Positions 17,477-26,429 are shown, counted from the first letter of the stretch. The stretch is DNA of 34,994 nt from Planctomycetota bacterium (GCA_027623235.1 JAQBVJ010000077.1:1-34994), one strand, 5' to 3'. The notes: generated by a model from the sequence alone, not told the origin. A program made the numbers and translations.

Positions 17477-18610
17477 CTACTTCAGATTGTACTCACCGTT
17501 TTCTCGAGCGAAGTCGATCCGCTGCAGCTTCGCGTTCGTGTTGATTTTTTTGAAGGCGTAGTACTCGATCAGCGTCGAATCATCGAACTCACCTGCGGTG
17601 CTGCCTTTCGCCTGATTCGACCAGGTCCAGTTTCGAACGAAGACTGGCAACTTGAGTTCCTTGTCGATGTACAGGACGCACCGACGATATGTCGGTGAGA
17701 CTTTCGCGTTCGCGTAGTCCACCGTGTAGGCATAAACCGGCCGGCCGTCGAATCGTACGTCGTCGCGAAGATCAATTCGCACCGCTCCCTGCGGCTTTCT
17801 GGTGTCCTGCTGACGGATTTCAAGCGTCATTTTCGTGAGTTCTTTGATACCGGCCATCGTGATCGGGTAACGGCTTTCTCCCATCACGAGCGGCGAATTC
17901 GGCTCAAGTTTCATGGCAGGCAGCCGGCCGCCGAGCCTCGCGGATTTCACCAGGATCCGTGGGTCCTCGTCTGAGATCGGAAAGAGGATTTCCTGACCAA
18001 CAGCCCCTTGCTCATATTTGAAATAGACGCTGAACGGCTCGTGCCGGATTTTCGTGGCGAGAACCTGATGCTCTGAGAGTTCGCCGTCAATGCGCTCCTG
18101 TTTTTCGAAGCTGGTGGTGTAACTCTCGATCTGCTCCAGACGGGTCAGAGAATCCTCAAGCATCGCGACTTGAAGCAGCAACGCAACGTGGCCGGAGAGA
18201 CGCATCCCCTTGTCCTCGGGCATCGGCGGCTCGTCGGAGCGATTCTGTTCGACCTGCTGTGCGATCCGCGACGGGTTGCTTCCCACTGGCTCTTCGTCGG
18301 CCAGCATGCTTCCCGCAGCGACTGCCATCACGGCGACGGCCACCGCGACGTTTCCGGCATTCGTCGCCAGATGCCACGGAACGCGTCGGATCAGCGACTT
18401 TCGACGGGTGATCTCGAAATGTCCTGGCCTGCCTCGCATCTGCCGTCGTGTTCGCCAGGCAAGGGCATGCCGAACCCCAGGCAGACGAGCCGCAAGCCGC
18501 AGAACAATCAGAAGGCTCTGCAGGAAGATGGCCGGGCGGAGGCGGGAAGACAGCCGGAGCCAGGTGCGGCCAAGAGCAACTCGAACAGGTTTCCAAGGGA
18601 AATGATTCAT
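17477..18610 (-). CDS. DUF1571 domain protein, secreted or membrane-anchored
   Basis: The protein has 377 residues from the ATG at 18610, which has GAGGA about ten bases upstream. A TTG ten codons earlier is less likely. The N-terminal 110 residues are basic and contain two hydrophobic stretches: one near residues 27-40, and a clearer Val/Ala-rich one near 85-102 ending in Met-Leu-Ala-Asp-Glu. The mature part, from about residue 105, matches the DUF1571 family, with Glu-Ser-Tyr-Thr-Thr-Ser-Phe-Glu-Lys-Gln-Glu and a late Tyr-Arg-Arg-Cys-Val-Leu-Tyr-Ile-Asp block. The fold may resemble LolA/LolB-like outer-membrane lipoprotein carriers, but that is inference. An internal ATG at 18439 would leave a conventional signal peptide with a long n-region, so the true start is uncertain. 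Confidence 0.8.
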   Translation of the reverse strand: MNHFPWKPVRVALGRTWLRLSSRLRPAIFLQSLLIVLRLAARLPGVRHALAWRTRRQMRGRPGHFEITRRKSLIRRVPWHLATNAGNVAVAVAVMAVAAGSMLADEEPVGSNPSRIAQQVEQNRSDEPPMPEDKGMRLSGHVALLLQVAMLEDSLTRLEQIESYTTSFEKQERIDGELSEHQVLATKIRHEPFSVYFKYEQGAVGQEILFPISDEDPRILVKSARLGGRLPAMKLEPNSPLVMGESRYPITMAGIKELTKMTLEIRQQDTRKPQGAVRIDLRDDVRFDGRPVYAYTVDYANAKVSPTYRRCVLYIDKELKLPVFVRNWTWSNQAKGSTAGEFDDSTLIEYYAFKKINTNAKLQRIDFARENGEYNLK

Positions 18611-19540
18611 GCGCAACAGATCCTCAAGATCAGTCCGCAATGCCGGTGGCCTGACGCTTGTCCCAGTAATCCTTCAAGGGTGCCTGTTGGTGTCAGAACT
18701 TTGCCGGATTGCTCAGGTGAGGTGAAGACGTGAATCCGGGCCTCATGCCCCTGAGATAAAGACGTCACGTAAGATGTGTAGGAGATAACTTCGACACGCT
18801 GACACCTGGCAAGCGACGAATTCTCGCTCAATTGCGGGAAGACGTTCCGTTGACGACGACGCACTTCCCACAATTGCAGCAACCGCGAGGACGGCGTGGA
18901 GCGGAGCGGCCTCCGCAGCTTCACTAATCAACATGACGGACAATGTTTTCCCAGGGCTCCTGTTTTGACTTGCGTCGAAGACTGCTTTGAAATCCGAGCA
19001 TGCCGGCAATACCGTCCATCCACTTCGGTCGCCACTGCCAAGCCTGAATATGTCCATACTCGCCCATTCAGCAACTTTAATCGCAACGGAATATCGGGAG
19101 GCGAATCGCTCAGGAGTGGGTCATGTCGAGGTTGTTGCGTTTTGCGGTGCCAGATAAACTGTCGAGCTGTGGCAGGAAATTCCGGTTAGAACAGAGTTTA
19201 CGCCAAACTCAGTCGACCTCTGTTTGTCGGAGCTCGTTTGAGTTGGACAAAAGCGGATTAATCTGGCCCATTCCGAAGCTGGTTCAGATGTTTTGCCTCA
19301 GCAAGCGAATTCAACAACCACTGTGACACACGTGATTTATGTTTGTGGAGAAGGGATGCTCCCGCGTTGCGCTTGTTCTGCGGGAGATCAAACCGGCAAG
19401 CCTTCGTGCTCTCCGGAACGACTTTTTGAAGAAGAATGCACCATTGAGGAAGCCAGGCGTGTCGTAATTGTGTGCAGCGCCAGCCGCAGACGTCTGCGGG
19501 CTTCATGTCATTCTGCGAGATAGAACGAGGAGATACTCGC
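18611..19540. other. 930-base non-coding region upstream of clpC
   Basis: No open frame here has recognisable motifs or clear coding character. An inverted repeat, GAGTTT at 19194-19199 and AAACTC at 19205-19210, lies about 340 bases before clpC. The final bases carry a GAGGAG-type ribosome-binding site at about 19527-19533. I looked for CIRCE and CtsR boxes and found neither. The region probably holds the divergent promoters of the DUF1571 gene and clpC and perhaps a long clpC leader. An unannotated small RNA cannot be excluded. Confidence 0.5.
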
Positions 19541-22066
19541 ATGTACGAGCGATTCACTGATCGAGCCCGCAAAGTCATGCAGCTCGCCAATCAGGAAGCT
19601 CAGCGGTTTAACCATGAGTACATTGGCACCGAGCATGTGCTCCTTGGCCTCGTTAAAGAGGGCTCAGGAGTCGCGGCGAACGTACTGAAGAACCTGGAAG
19701 TTGATCTTCGTCGAATTCGGAACGAAGTTGAGAAGATCGTGCAGTCGGGGCCGGACATGGTCACGATGGGCAAGCTTCCGCAGACCCCGCGTGCCAAGAA
19801 GGTCATCGAATACGCGATGGAAGAGGCGCGAAACCTCAACCATAATTATGTCGGTACGGAGCATCTACTGCTCGGTCTGCTTCGCGAGTCGGAAGGCGTC
19901 GCGGCACAGGTCTTGATGAATCTTGGCCTGAAGCTGGAGGACGTTCGCGAGGAAGTCCTCAATCTACTGGGCCACGGGATTGAATCAGCCGAAGGTGGTG
20001 AGCGGGCATCCGCGACTCCTGGCGGCAAAGCATCTAAAAGCAAGACACCTGCGCTCGACAGTTTCGGCAGAGATCTGACGGAACTGGCCAAGCAGGGAAA
20101 GCTTGATCCGGTCATCGGACGCGAAAACGAAATCGAACGAGTGACTCAGGTCCTCTGCCGCCGGCAGAAAAACAATCCGGTTCTACTTGGTGAGGCTGGC
20201 GTCGGCAAAACTGCAATCGTTGAAGGTTTCGCTCAGATGGTTGTCGACGGCAACGTTCCCGAACTGCTTCGCGATCGGCGAATTGTCGTGCTTGACCTCG
20301 CCATGATGGTTGCCGGCACGAAGTATCGCGGACAGTTCGAAGAGCGCATCAAAGCGGTCATGAACGAGGTCCGCCGCGCGAAGAACACAATTCTGTTCAT
20401 CGACGAACTGCACACGCTGGTTGGTGCCGGTGGCGCAGAAGGAGCCATCGACGCTTCCAATGTGTTGAAGCCGGCCCTCAGTCGCGGCGAACTGCAGTGC
20501 ATCGGCGCAACGACTCTTGACGAGTACCGCAAGTACATCGAGAAAGACAGCGCGCTCGAACGGCGATTTCAAAACGTCATGGTCGATCCGCCAACAGACG
20601 CACAGACCGTTCAAATTCTGATTGGACTTCGGGAGCGGTATGAGCAGCATCACAAAGTTCAGATTACCGACGATGCACTCGAGAAGGCCGTCGAGCTTTC
20701 TTCGCGGTACATCACCGGTCGATGCCTTCCGGACAAAGCAATCGACGTTATTGATGAATCGGGAGCCCGTATTCGCCTGAAGTCGATGGTGCGGCCGCCG
20801 GATTTGAAAGAGCTTGAAGAAGAAGCGGAACGGCTCAATCAGCAGAAGGAAGAAGCCGTCGCGAATCAGGACTTTGAGAAGGCCGCCGCGCTCCGCGATC
20901 AGGCTGACAAGCTGAAGAAGAAGAAAGAGCAGCTGACTCGTGAGTGGCGTGAGAAGAGCAAAGAAAACGAAGGCGTCGTTGACGCCGAGGTGATTGCGGA
21001 AGTCGTCGCCAAGATGACCGGTATTCCGCTGACACGCCTCTCCAGCGAGGACGCCGTACGGCTGCTTCAGATGGAAGAGGAAATGCACCGCCGGGTCATC
21101 AGTCAGGATGAAGCAATCACGCAGGTTTCAAAAGCCGTTCGCAGAAGTCGCAGCGGGCTGAAGGATCCGAAGCGACCGACCGGTTGCTTCCTGTTTGCGG
21201 GACCGACGGGTGTCGGCAAGACGCTGCTCGCCAAGACACTTGCGGAATTCATGTTCGGCGATGAAGACGCTTTGATTCAGATCGACATGTCCGAGTACAT
21301 GGAGAAACACAACGTCAGCCGCCTGGTTGGCGCCCCTCCCGGATACGTCGGGTTTGAAGAGGGTGGCCAGCTCACCGAGAAAATTCGCCGTCGGCCGTAC
21401 GCCGTCGTCCTGTTCGACGAAATTGAAAAGGCACATGGCGACGTCTTCAACATGATGCTTCAAATCATGGAGGAGGGACATCTCACCGACAGCTTTGGCC
21501 GAAAGGTCGATTTCAAGAATGCCATCCTCATCATGACGACAAATGCCGGTGCTCAGGCAATTGCTCATGGTACGTCATTCGGCTTCGCGAAGAAGTCTGA
21601 GGATGCTGACAACTCTCGTATGAAACAGGACGTGATGAACGTTTTGAAGACTAGCTTTCGACCGGAATTTCTCGGTCGACTCGACGAGGTCGTGGTCTTC
21701 AAGAAACTGGTCAACGATGACCTCAAGTTGATTGTCGACATCGAATTGTCGAAAGTCCGGGAGCGGCTTGCCGAACGCGGGCTTGACCTTGAGCTGACCG
21801 ACGAAGCGAAGCAGTTCATTATCGATCAGGGTGACGACACTGACTACGGGGCTCGCCCGCTTCGACGATCTGTCGGGCAGTGCATTGAAGACCCGCTCGC
21901 CGAAGAACTCCTGAGAGGTATCTTCGAGGGTAAGAATCATATCCTTGTGCAGGTCAAAGAAGTCGGTGACCAGAAACAGCTCGACTTTGTTGGTTCCGTG
22001 AAGGAGGCCATTGAGCCGGCACAGGAAGAAGCGAAAGAGGTCGCAACGGCCGACGCGGCTGAATAA
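19541..22066 (+). CDS. clpC: ATP-dependent Clp protease ATP-binding subunit ClpC
   Basis: This Hsp100 unfoldase feeds substrates to ClpP in the cytoplasm. It has 841 residues, close to other ClpC proteins. The duplicated Clp N-terminal domain spans about residues 1-145 (two copies of the Gly-Thr-Glu-His-(Val/Leu)-Leu-Leu-Gly-Leu block). The first AAA+ module has Walker A at Gly217 to Thr224. A UVR-type coiled-coil segment (Asn-Gln-Asp-Phe-Glu-Lys-Ala-Ala-Ala-Leu-Arg) sits at about residues 445-455, which distinguishes ClpC from ClpB. The second AAA+ module has Walker A at Gly554 to Thr561. The C-terminus is acidic and Ala-rich. The ATG at 19541 follows GAGGAG. No mcsA/mcsB/ctsR neighbours are present, unlike the Firmicutes operon, so regulation is likely different. 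A strong terminator follows. Confidence 0.98.
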   Translation: MYERFTDRARKVMQLANQEAQRFNHEYIGTEHVLLGLVKEGSGVAANVLKNLEVDLRRIRNEVEKIVQSGPDMVTMGKLPQTPRAKKVIEYAMEEARNLNHNYVGTEHLLLGLLRESEGVAAQVLMNLGLKLEDVREEVLNLLGHGIESAEGGERASATPGGKASKSKTPALDSFGRDLTELAKQGKLDPVIGRENEIERVTQVLCRRQKNNPVLLGEAGVGKTAIVEGFAQMVVDGNVPELLRDRRIVVLDLAMMVAGTKYRGQFEERIKAVMNEVRRAKNTILFIDELHTLVGAGGAEGAIDASNVLKPALSRGELQCIGATTLDEYRKYIEKDSALERRFQNVMVDPPTDAQTVQILIGLRERYEQHHKVQITDDALEKAVELSSRYITGRCLPDKAIDVIDESGARIRLKSMVRPPDLKELEEEAERLNQQKEEAVANQDFEKAAALRDQADKLKKKKEQLTREWREKSKENEGVVDAEVIAEVVAKMTGIPLTRLSSEDAVRLLQMEEEMHRRVISQDEAITQVSKAVRRSRSGLKDPKRPTGCFLFAGPTGVGKTLLAKTLAEFMFGDEDALIQIDMSEYMEKHNVSRLVGAPPGYVGFEEGGQLTEKIRRRPYAVVLFDEIEKAHGDVFNMMLQIMEEGHLTDSFGRKVDFKNAILIMTTNAGAQAIAHGTSFGFAKKSEDADNSRMKQDVMNVLKTSFRPEFLGRLDEVVVFKKLVNDDLKLIVDIELSKVRERLAERGLDLELTDEAKQFIIDQGDDTDYGARPLRRSVGQCIEDPLAEELLRGIFEGKNHILVQVKEVGDQKQLDFVGSVKEAIEPAQEEAKEVATADAAE

Positions 22067-22085
22067 GCGACATCTCAAGATAGAA

Positions 22086-22117
22086 AAGCCCGGCTGTCAT
22101 CGACAGCCGGGCTTTTT
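22086..22117. terminator. Bidirectional rho-independent terminator
   Basis: A perfect 13-bp stem (22086-22098 with 22102-22114) with a three-base loop is flanked by A residues on one side and a T-run on the other. It can end clpC transcription on the plus strand, 20 bases after its stop. It can also end transcription of the convergent membrane-protein gene on the minus strand. Confidence 0.96.
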
Positions 22118-22162
22118 AATTTGAAGCCATCCAGGTTGGCAGGTTCCAGAATTCTCGCCCGG

Positions 22163-23020
22163 TCACGAAGTGGATGAATCGGCGATTTCAGCGAGAACAT
22201 CGTCAAACGCATCCGGCGGCAATTCTCGATACGGCGCCAGCAGGTCACCGACATCAATAACGGTCTCGTCGGATTTCGGCCGATGAAGCCACGATTCCAG
22301 CTGCTTCAGTAAAGGGCCCGCTGCACTGTGAGCTCGCAGTCGAGGAATCACTTCGTCGGCATCCGCGTGTTCGATCCCGAGCTGTTTCCGCCAGAACGCG
22401 ACGAGCATCATCTCGAGTTCGGCCAGTCTTTCGTCCGGCAGGTCGCCCGCAATGGCCTGCTCCACGACAGGTCGCAGACGATCGGCAAGACTTGCGGGCT
22501 CTGATTCTCCGCTGTTGCTCTCGTTTGTTTTCTTTCGCCCGGATAACAGGATCACCAGGAGCCCGATCACCCAGGCGACTCCGCCCAGGATCATTGCAAT
22601 CTGGTAGCCGCCGAGTCCCCGGACAGTGTCGCCCTCGAGTGCGCCCGGCTCGACCTGACCTGGCGGCAGCGTAGTTGTAATTTCGACGCCGATTTCCGGA
22701 AGCCCGGTGGCCTCCGATCCGTCTTTTCGCTCAAGGAAATCGGCCAGGTTCCATTTGCCGGCTTCGAGACCGTAATACTCAATGTCGTATCGAAAGTCAG
22801 AACCGTGCGGGAAAGTGTTGACGATGCGCAGCACCATCGGTCCTTCGCTGTCAATTGGTTTCGCAACAAGCTCTGGACCTGGCAGCACGACCTGCTCCAG
22901 GCGGGCAGGCATCCCGACGGGTGAGGTTTCGTTCGCAGCTGTTGCCGCCGACTCAGCTTCGGCCAGAACGGGTAATGCTGTGGCAGTCGCAAGCACGCAG
23001 GCCAGAAACAGGCTTCGCAT
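22163..23020 (-). CDS. Membrane protein coupled to the DUF58 gene
   Basis: The protein has 285 residues: a signal peptide (about 1-20), an extracytoplasmic beta-rich domain (to about 135), one transmembrane helix (about 139-160) and a cytoplasmic helical domain. No named family is recognised with certainty. Its start overlaps the stop of the DUF58 gene by one base (TGATG), so translation is coupled and the two products probably work together. In many bacteria DUF58 genes sit in MoxR/BatA-type clusters with membrane-anchored partner proteins. By position this protein may play that partner role, which is inference. The cytoplasmic part includes Met-Met-Leu-Val-Ala-Phe-Trp-Arg-Lys and Gly-Pro-Leu-Leu-Lys-Gln-Leu-Glu segments. 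Confidence 0.82.
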   Translation of the reverse strand: MRSLFLACVLATATALPVLAEAESAATAANETSPVGMPARLEQVVLPGPELVAKPIDSEGPMVLRIVNTFPHGSDFRYDIEYYGLEAGKWNLADFLERKDGSEATGLPEIGVEITTTLPPGQVEPGALEGDTVRGLGGYQIAMILGGVAWVIGLLVILLSGRKKTNESNSGESEPASLADRLRPVVEQAIAGDLPDERLAELEMMLVAFWRKQLGIEHADADEVIPRLRAHSAAGPLLKQLESWLHRPKSDETVIDVGDLLAPYRELPPDAFDDVLAEIADSSTS

Positions 23021-23880
23021 CAGCGGGCTCCGCGAGTCAGAATTCCACGCGACTGGAAAAAGTGTCGCAGCAGATGGATGAACGGTTTGCTCGTGTCCAG
23101 CGTCAGGTGATCGATGCCGCCGCGTTTCAGCTCAGTTGCCGCGATCGACGGGTCCAGCCATTGCTGTCGACCGTGCGTGACAAAGTGCTGTCCCGTTTCT
23201 GCCTCGCGAGCTCGCATGAAACCGCTGCCTCGCAACGAGTCTTCAGCCGGGTCGCGAAGCTGCACCACAACAACGTCGTGCTCCTGCGCGGACCGCTTCA
23301 GGGCAGACAGAGCTGCGTCATCATGCAGGTCACTCAGGACGATCACTAATGCCCGACTGTTGAGAGACGGGATCAGTTCGGCAATTCTTCGGCTGAGTGT
23401 CGTGCCTTCGTCGTAGCGGAACCGGCGAAGCCGGACGAGCCATTGCATGATCTGGTCGCGGGAGAGGCTGGGCCGAATCCGGAATTCGCGGTCGCCGACA
23501 CCAACGACACCGACCGGGCTGACTCGATCCAGACACGCGAACCCAATCCCGCCCGCGATGTGCAATGCCAGTTCATATTTGCTGCGTTTTTGCGAGCTGA
23601 TCATCATCGAGGCGGACGTATCAATCAGCAGGTAACACGGCAGGCGTTTCGGCGTTTCAAATTCCTTGACGAAGATTTTCCCGGTGCGGGCGGTGACTCG
23701 CCAGTCGATGCTGCGGATCGGATCACCGTATTCGTACTGTCTGGACTGGACATACTCGACGCCGGAACCAAGAAATGGGGAGCTGTCCGTTCCGTAACTC
23801 AGGCTGTTGGCCAGCCGCTTGATCGCAATCGCGAACTGGCGTGAATCAAGAGGGTCAACTCGGTCGAGAATGCCTTCCAC
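23020..23880 (-). CDS. DUF58 domain protein (von Willebrand A-like)
   Basis: The protein has 286 residues from a GTG start with CAGCAGG upstream. The DUF58 signature runs from about residue 48 to 66 (Arg-Gln-Tyr-Glu-Tyr-Gly-Asp-Pro-Ile-Arg, then Ile-Asp-Trp-Arg-Val-Thr-Ala-Arg). A MIDAS metal-site motif Asp87-Thr-Ser89-Ala-Ser91 follows, as in the vWA fold. DUF58 proteins usually accompany MoxR AAA+ ATPases. No moxR gene lies in this window next to it, although one could be elsewhere. It has no signal peptide and is probably cytoplasmic. It sits between the SET gene upstream (63 bases) and the membrane-protein gene downstream (TGATG overlap). Confidence 0.93.
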   Translation of the reverse strand: MEGILDRVDPLDSRQFAIAIKRLANSLSYGTDSSPFLGSGVEYVQSRQYEYGDPIRSIDWRVTARTGKIFVKEFETPKRLPCYLLIDTSASMMISSQKRSKYELALHIAGGIGFACLDRVSPVGVVGVGDREFRIRPSLSRDQIMQWLVRLRRFRYDEGTTLSRRIAELIPSLNSRALVIVLSDLHDDAALSALKRSAQEHDVVVVQLRDPAEDSLRGSGFMRAREAETGQHFVTHGRQQWLDPSIAATELKRGGIDHLTLDTSKPFIHLLRHFFQSRGILTRGAR

Positions 23881-23943
23881 AATTTGCCTGCTGAGTAGGA
23901 GCGATGTGTTACCTCGGAATGGCCCCGGAATCTGCCGAGTCTT

Positions 23944-24390
23944 CTATCGGGTTTTCTGCTGAACGAGGTGCCGTTCATTCGGAGCGACGATCCAGCCGCG
24001 ACATTTGATGGCTCCACAACCGCACGGGATCGCGCTGTCCGCCGGCCACTCGTAGTCGATTGTCAGCTCTGCGCCTTTCCGGATATCGACCAGCGCTTCC
24101 ACAACGACTCGCCGATCTTCAATCGGCGCAGAGTCCTCGTCGAAAACGACAAACAGTTTGCAGTTCGGTTCACAGCAGTGGTTGAGATATCGGAATGGAA
24201 TCCCCGGCTCGAGAGCCATGTCATCACCGAGGTCGATGCAGTATTCCGAGCTGTAGTCCGGGTCGTGAAATCGCTCGCCGGTAATCTCTCCGACTTCAGA
24301 ATCTGCTTTAAACGCCTTGGTCGCGAAAAGTCCCATGCCGTACTTGGCTTTGCCCGCTTTGACGCCGCGGGGTTTGCTGGCGGTTGTCAC
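23944..24390 (-). CDS. SET domain protein (putative lysine methyltransferase)
   Basis: This short protein of 148 residues is almost entirely a SET domain, which uses S-adenosylmethionine to methylate lysines. The AdoMet-binding block Arg67-Tyr-Leu-Asn70-His71 continues into Cys-Cys-Glu-Pro75-Asn76-Cys77, close to the Asn-His-Ser-x-x-Pro-Asn-Cys consensus. The catalytic segment is Glu108-Leu-Thr-Ile-Asp-Tyr113. A post-SET cysteine motif Cys123-Gly-Cys125-x4-Cys130 followed by Arg-Gly is present and could bind zinc together with Cys77 or Cys73. The start is GTG at 24390 with a good AGGAGA ribosome-binding site. It lies on the same strand as the DUF58 pair and the lipoprotein gene. The target protein is unknown. 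Confidence 0.92.
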   Translation of the reverse strand: MTTASKPRGVKAGKAKYGMGLFATKAFKADSEVGEITGERFHDPDYSSEYCIDLGDDMALEPGIPFRYLNHCCEPNCKLFVVFDEDSAPIEDRRVVVEALVDIRKGAELTIDYEWPADSAIPCGCGAIKCRGWIVAPNERHLVQQKTR

Positions 24391-24449
24391 GTCCCTGTCT
24401 CCTGTTTGATCCTGATGTCAGTTGTCTCAGCACGAGGACTCTGCGGCGA

Positions 24450-25391
24450 TTACTTTTTCTTTTCGGCCTTCATCTCTTCAAAGCGGGCGATCCACATTTC
24501 GGGATCGTCTTCGAAAGCCGCTTTGCACCCGGTGCAACAGACGTAGTAGCTCTTCCCCTGGTAGCTCACCGAAATCGTTCCGAGCCCCTGGGAAATGATG
24601 CAGGTCCGCTCGCCGTAATCGTCATCCGACTGGGCGAACGATGTGCCGGATCTTTGTGACCCGAGGACGTCCCGCAATGCGAAGCGTGACGACGAGCCGG
24701 CGGCACGGCTGGCGTAGAGCTGGTAACGATTGTTGTTCTGCTGGCTGAAGACGTATTCCCAGCGGTGCGAGAGGTCTTTGTTGGCAACTTCCGTCAGCTT
24801 GAGCTTGAACGTTCGATAGAACGACTTGCCGTCATCGGCCGGCACCTCAGCAGGTTCCTCTTCCCAACCACCTTCAAACTTGCGGACGACTTTCTCTTTG
24901 TCGACCGTTTCCATTCGGAATTTGCTGCTGGCCGGATCGTACGTGATCCGCGCCTTCGTGAAAAAATTCCCGTCCGGTGCGCTGACCGCAAGAGCCGGAT
25001 ACTTTTTGTCGGTCTGAAGATCCCAGACCCAGTCGTGAGTCTCGCCCACTCCGCCGTTTTTGAAAACGCCTTCCCATTTGCCCATCACGATCTGCAGCGG
25101 CTTCAGGGCAGCAATCACGTCATTAATACTGTGCGGTTTCGAACTCGCCGTTGACCCGCCCCCATTGGTGTCGGTCGTGTCTGGCCCGCTCCCCAGTTGC
25201 ACCGGAGCGTAGTGCTTCTTCGGCGTTGTCGAGTCGCCAGCCTTTGACGTTCCAGCGGTCGTCGTTGCTGCCGCTCCCGAATCGTCAGAAGCTGTCTCCG
25301 TCGCTTCGTTGCCACCGCCGCACCCGGACAGCCAGAAAATGGACGAGACTGCAAAAGCCGTTGTGGTGAGGAAAGGGGTTCGGGCTGACAT
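24450..25391 (-). CDS. Lipoprotein with C-terminal YHS-like metal-binding domain
   Basis: The protein has 313 residues from the ATG at 25391, chosen because it gives a proper lipoprotein signal (Leu21-Ser-Gly-Cys24) followed by a Gly run. A 75-residue Ser/Thr/Ala-rich linker follows. The middle (about residues 90-235) is a soluble domain with many Trp, Lys and Asp residues, resembling the beta-barrel DUF1579-type fold. That assignment is tentative. The last 45 residues have a Cys-Cys-Thr-Gly-Cys-Lys-x-x-Phe-x-x-Asp-Pro-Glu segment typical of YHS/TRASH-like metal-binding domains, often involved in copper or heavy-metal handling. The frame extends upstream to 25466 but this adds only an unlikely leader. 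It is divergent from the SDR gene. Confidence 0.83.
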   Translation of the reverse strand: MSARTPFLTTTAFAVSSIFWLSGCGGGNEATETASDDSGAAATTTAGTSKAGDSTTPKKHYAPVQLGSGPDTTDTNGGGSTASSKPHSINDVIAALKPLQIVMGKWEGVFKNGGVGETHDWVWDLQTDKKYPALAVSAPDGNFFTKARITYDPASSKFRMETVDKEKVVRKFEGGWEEEPAEVPADDGKSFYRTFKLKLTEVANKDLSHRWEYVFSQQNNNRYQLYASRAAGSSSRFALRDVLGSQRSGTSFAQSDDDYGERTCIISQGLGTISVSYQGKSYYVCCTGCKAAFEDDPEMWIARFEEMKAEKKK

Positions 25392-25608
25392 AATGCAACT
25401 TTCGAGAGTCGACATGATTGGAGCGGAACAGGCCGCGATTATTGGCGAACGGCCTGGCAAGAACAACCTGCCAGTGACTGGCCGAATGGTTGCTTAACCC
25501 GGGCTGGTCATCACACTTCAGCTCGAGACGATGATCCCGCTGTGTCTCACACGGCGGGCGTCACGAACATTCGCCGGAAATCATGCTGCTGGACAAGGAC
25601 GAGACTCA

Positions 25609-26370
25609 ATGATCAGTTCAGACTTCTCCGGAAAAACCGTTCTCATCACAGGCGGGTCGCGCGGCATTGGCCGGGCCGCATCGCTGCGACTGGCCGGCGA
25701 AGGGGCTCGAGTCGCAGTCAACTACGTCTCCAACGATGAAAAAGCGGCGAGCCTCGTTCAGGAAATCCAGGCAGCCGGAGGAAAAGCGGTCGCCGTTAAA
25801 GGCAACGTTGCTTTGCCCGAGGACACCGCCAGAATCGCGGAAGAGACGCGATCGGCATTCGGGCCGATCGACATGCTGGTCCACTCGGCGGGAATCAGCA
25901 TTGTCGAGCACGCGACCGACGTCACGTGGGAGACCTGGCGCAGGACGATGGACGTCAACCTCGACGGGACGTTCAACATGGTCTATTCGGTCAACAAAGA
26001 AATGATCGAACGCGAGTTCGGTCGCATCGTGCTCATTTCTTCCATTGCGGCCCTTCGTGAGCGGGAAAACCAGGTCCACTATTCCGCCTCAAAGGCCGCC
26101 GTCATCGCGATGACGCGCTGCCTGGCTCAGGCCTGGGCGAAGCACAACATCCGCGTCAACTGCATTTGCCCGGGCCTGATCGAAACGGAAATGGCCTACA
26201 CGCTGTCGCCGGAAACTCACGCCGCAATCAAGGCCGGCACGCCAATGGGACGATTCGGCCAGGCCCACGAAATCGCATCGGTCATCCGATTCCTGCTGAG
26301 CGACGAATCCAGCTTCATGACTGGCCAGACCGTCGTCGCCAGCGGCGGGCGAGTCATGCTTCCCGGTTAA
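25609..26370 (+). CDS. SDR family oxidoreductase, FabG-like
   Basis: This classical short-chain dehydrogenase/reductase has 253 residues. The NAD(P) motif Thr14-Gly-Gly-Ser-Arg-Gly-Ile-Gly21 begins the Rossmann fold, and the Arg suggests NADP. Asn117, Ser144 or Ser145, Tyr158 and Lys162 form the active site. The Asn-Ala-Gly motif is changed to His-Ser-Ala-Gly. The closing block Gly-Gln-Thr-Val-Val-Ala-Ser-Gly-Gly is typical. It resembles 3-oxoacyl-ACP reductases, but no fatty-acid synthesis neighbours are present, so the substrate is open. The ATG at 25609 follows AAGGACGAG. An in-frame ATG at 25531 would add 26 residues before the Rossmann strand and is less likely. Confidence 0.94.
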   Translation: MISSDFSGKTVLITGGSRGIGRAASLRLAGEGARVAVNYVSNDEKAASLVQEIQAAGGKAVAVKGNVALPEDTARIAEETRSAFGPIDMLVHSAGISIVEHATDVTWETWRRTMDVNLDGTFNMVYSVNKEMIEREFGRIVLISSIAALRERENQVHYSASKAAVIAMTRCLAQAWAKHNIRVNCICPGLIETEMAYTLSPETHAAIKAGTPMGRFGQAHEIASVIRFLLSDESSFMTGQTVVASGGRVMLPG

Positions 26371-26429
26371 CCCGAGGTGTCAGGCCAAAAAGCGTTGTTT
26401 CTTCTTGAACAGAGGGGACGTCAACAGTG

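Noticed and set aside
18743..19057. Possible 104-residue minus-strand gene upstream of clpC
   Set aside because: No family motif and no clear ribosome-binding site; the composition is not protein-like, so the stretch is left as non-coding.
19001..19540. CIRCE or CtsR operator upstream of clpC
   Set aside because: Neither the TTAGCACTC-N9-GAGTGCTAA dyad nor the GGTCAAA direct repeat is visible.
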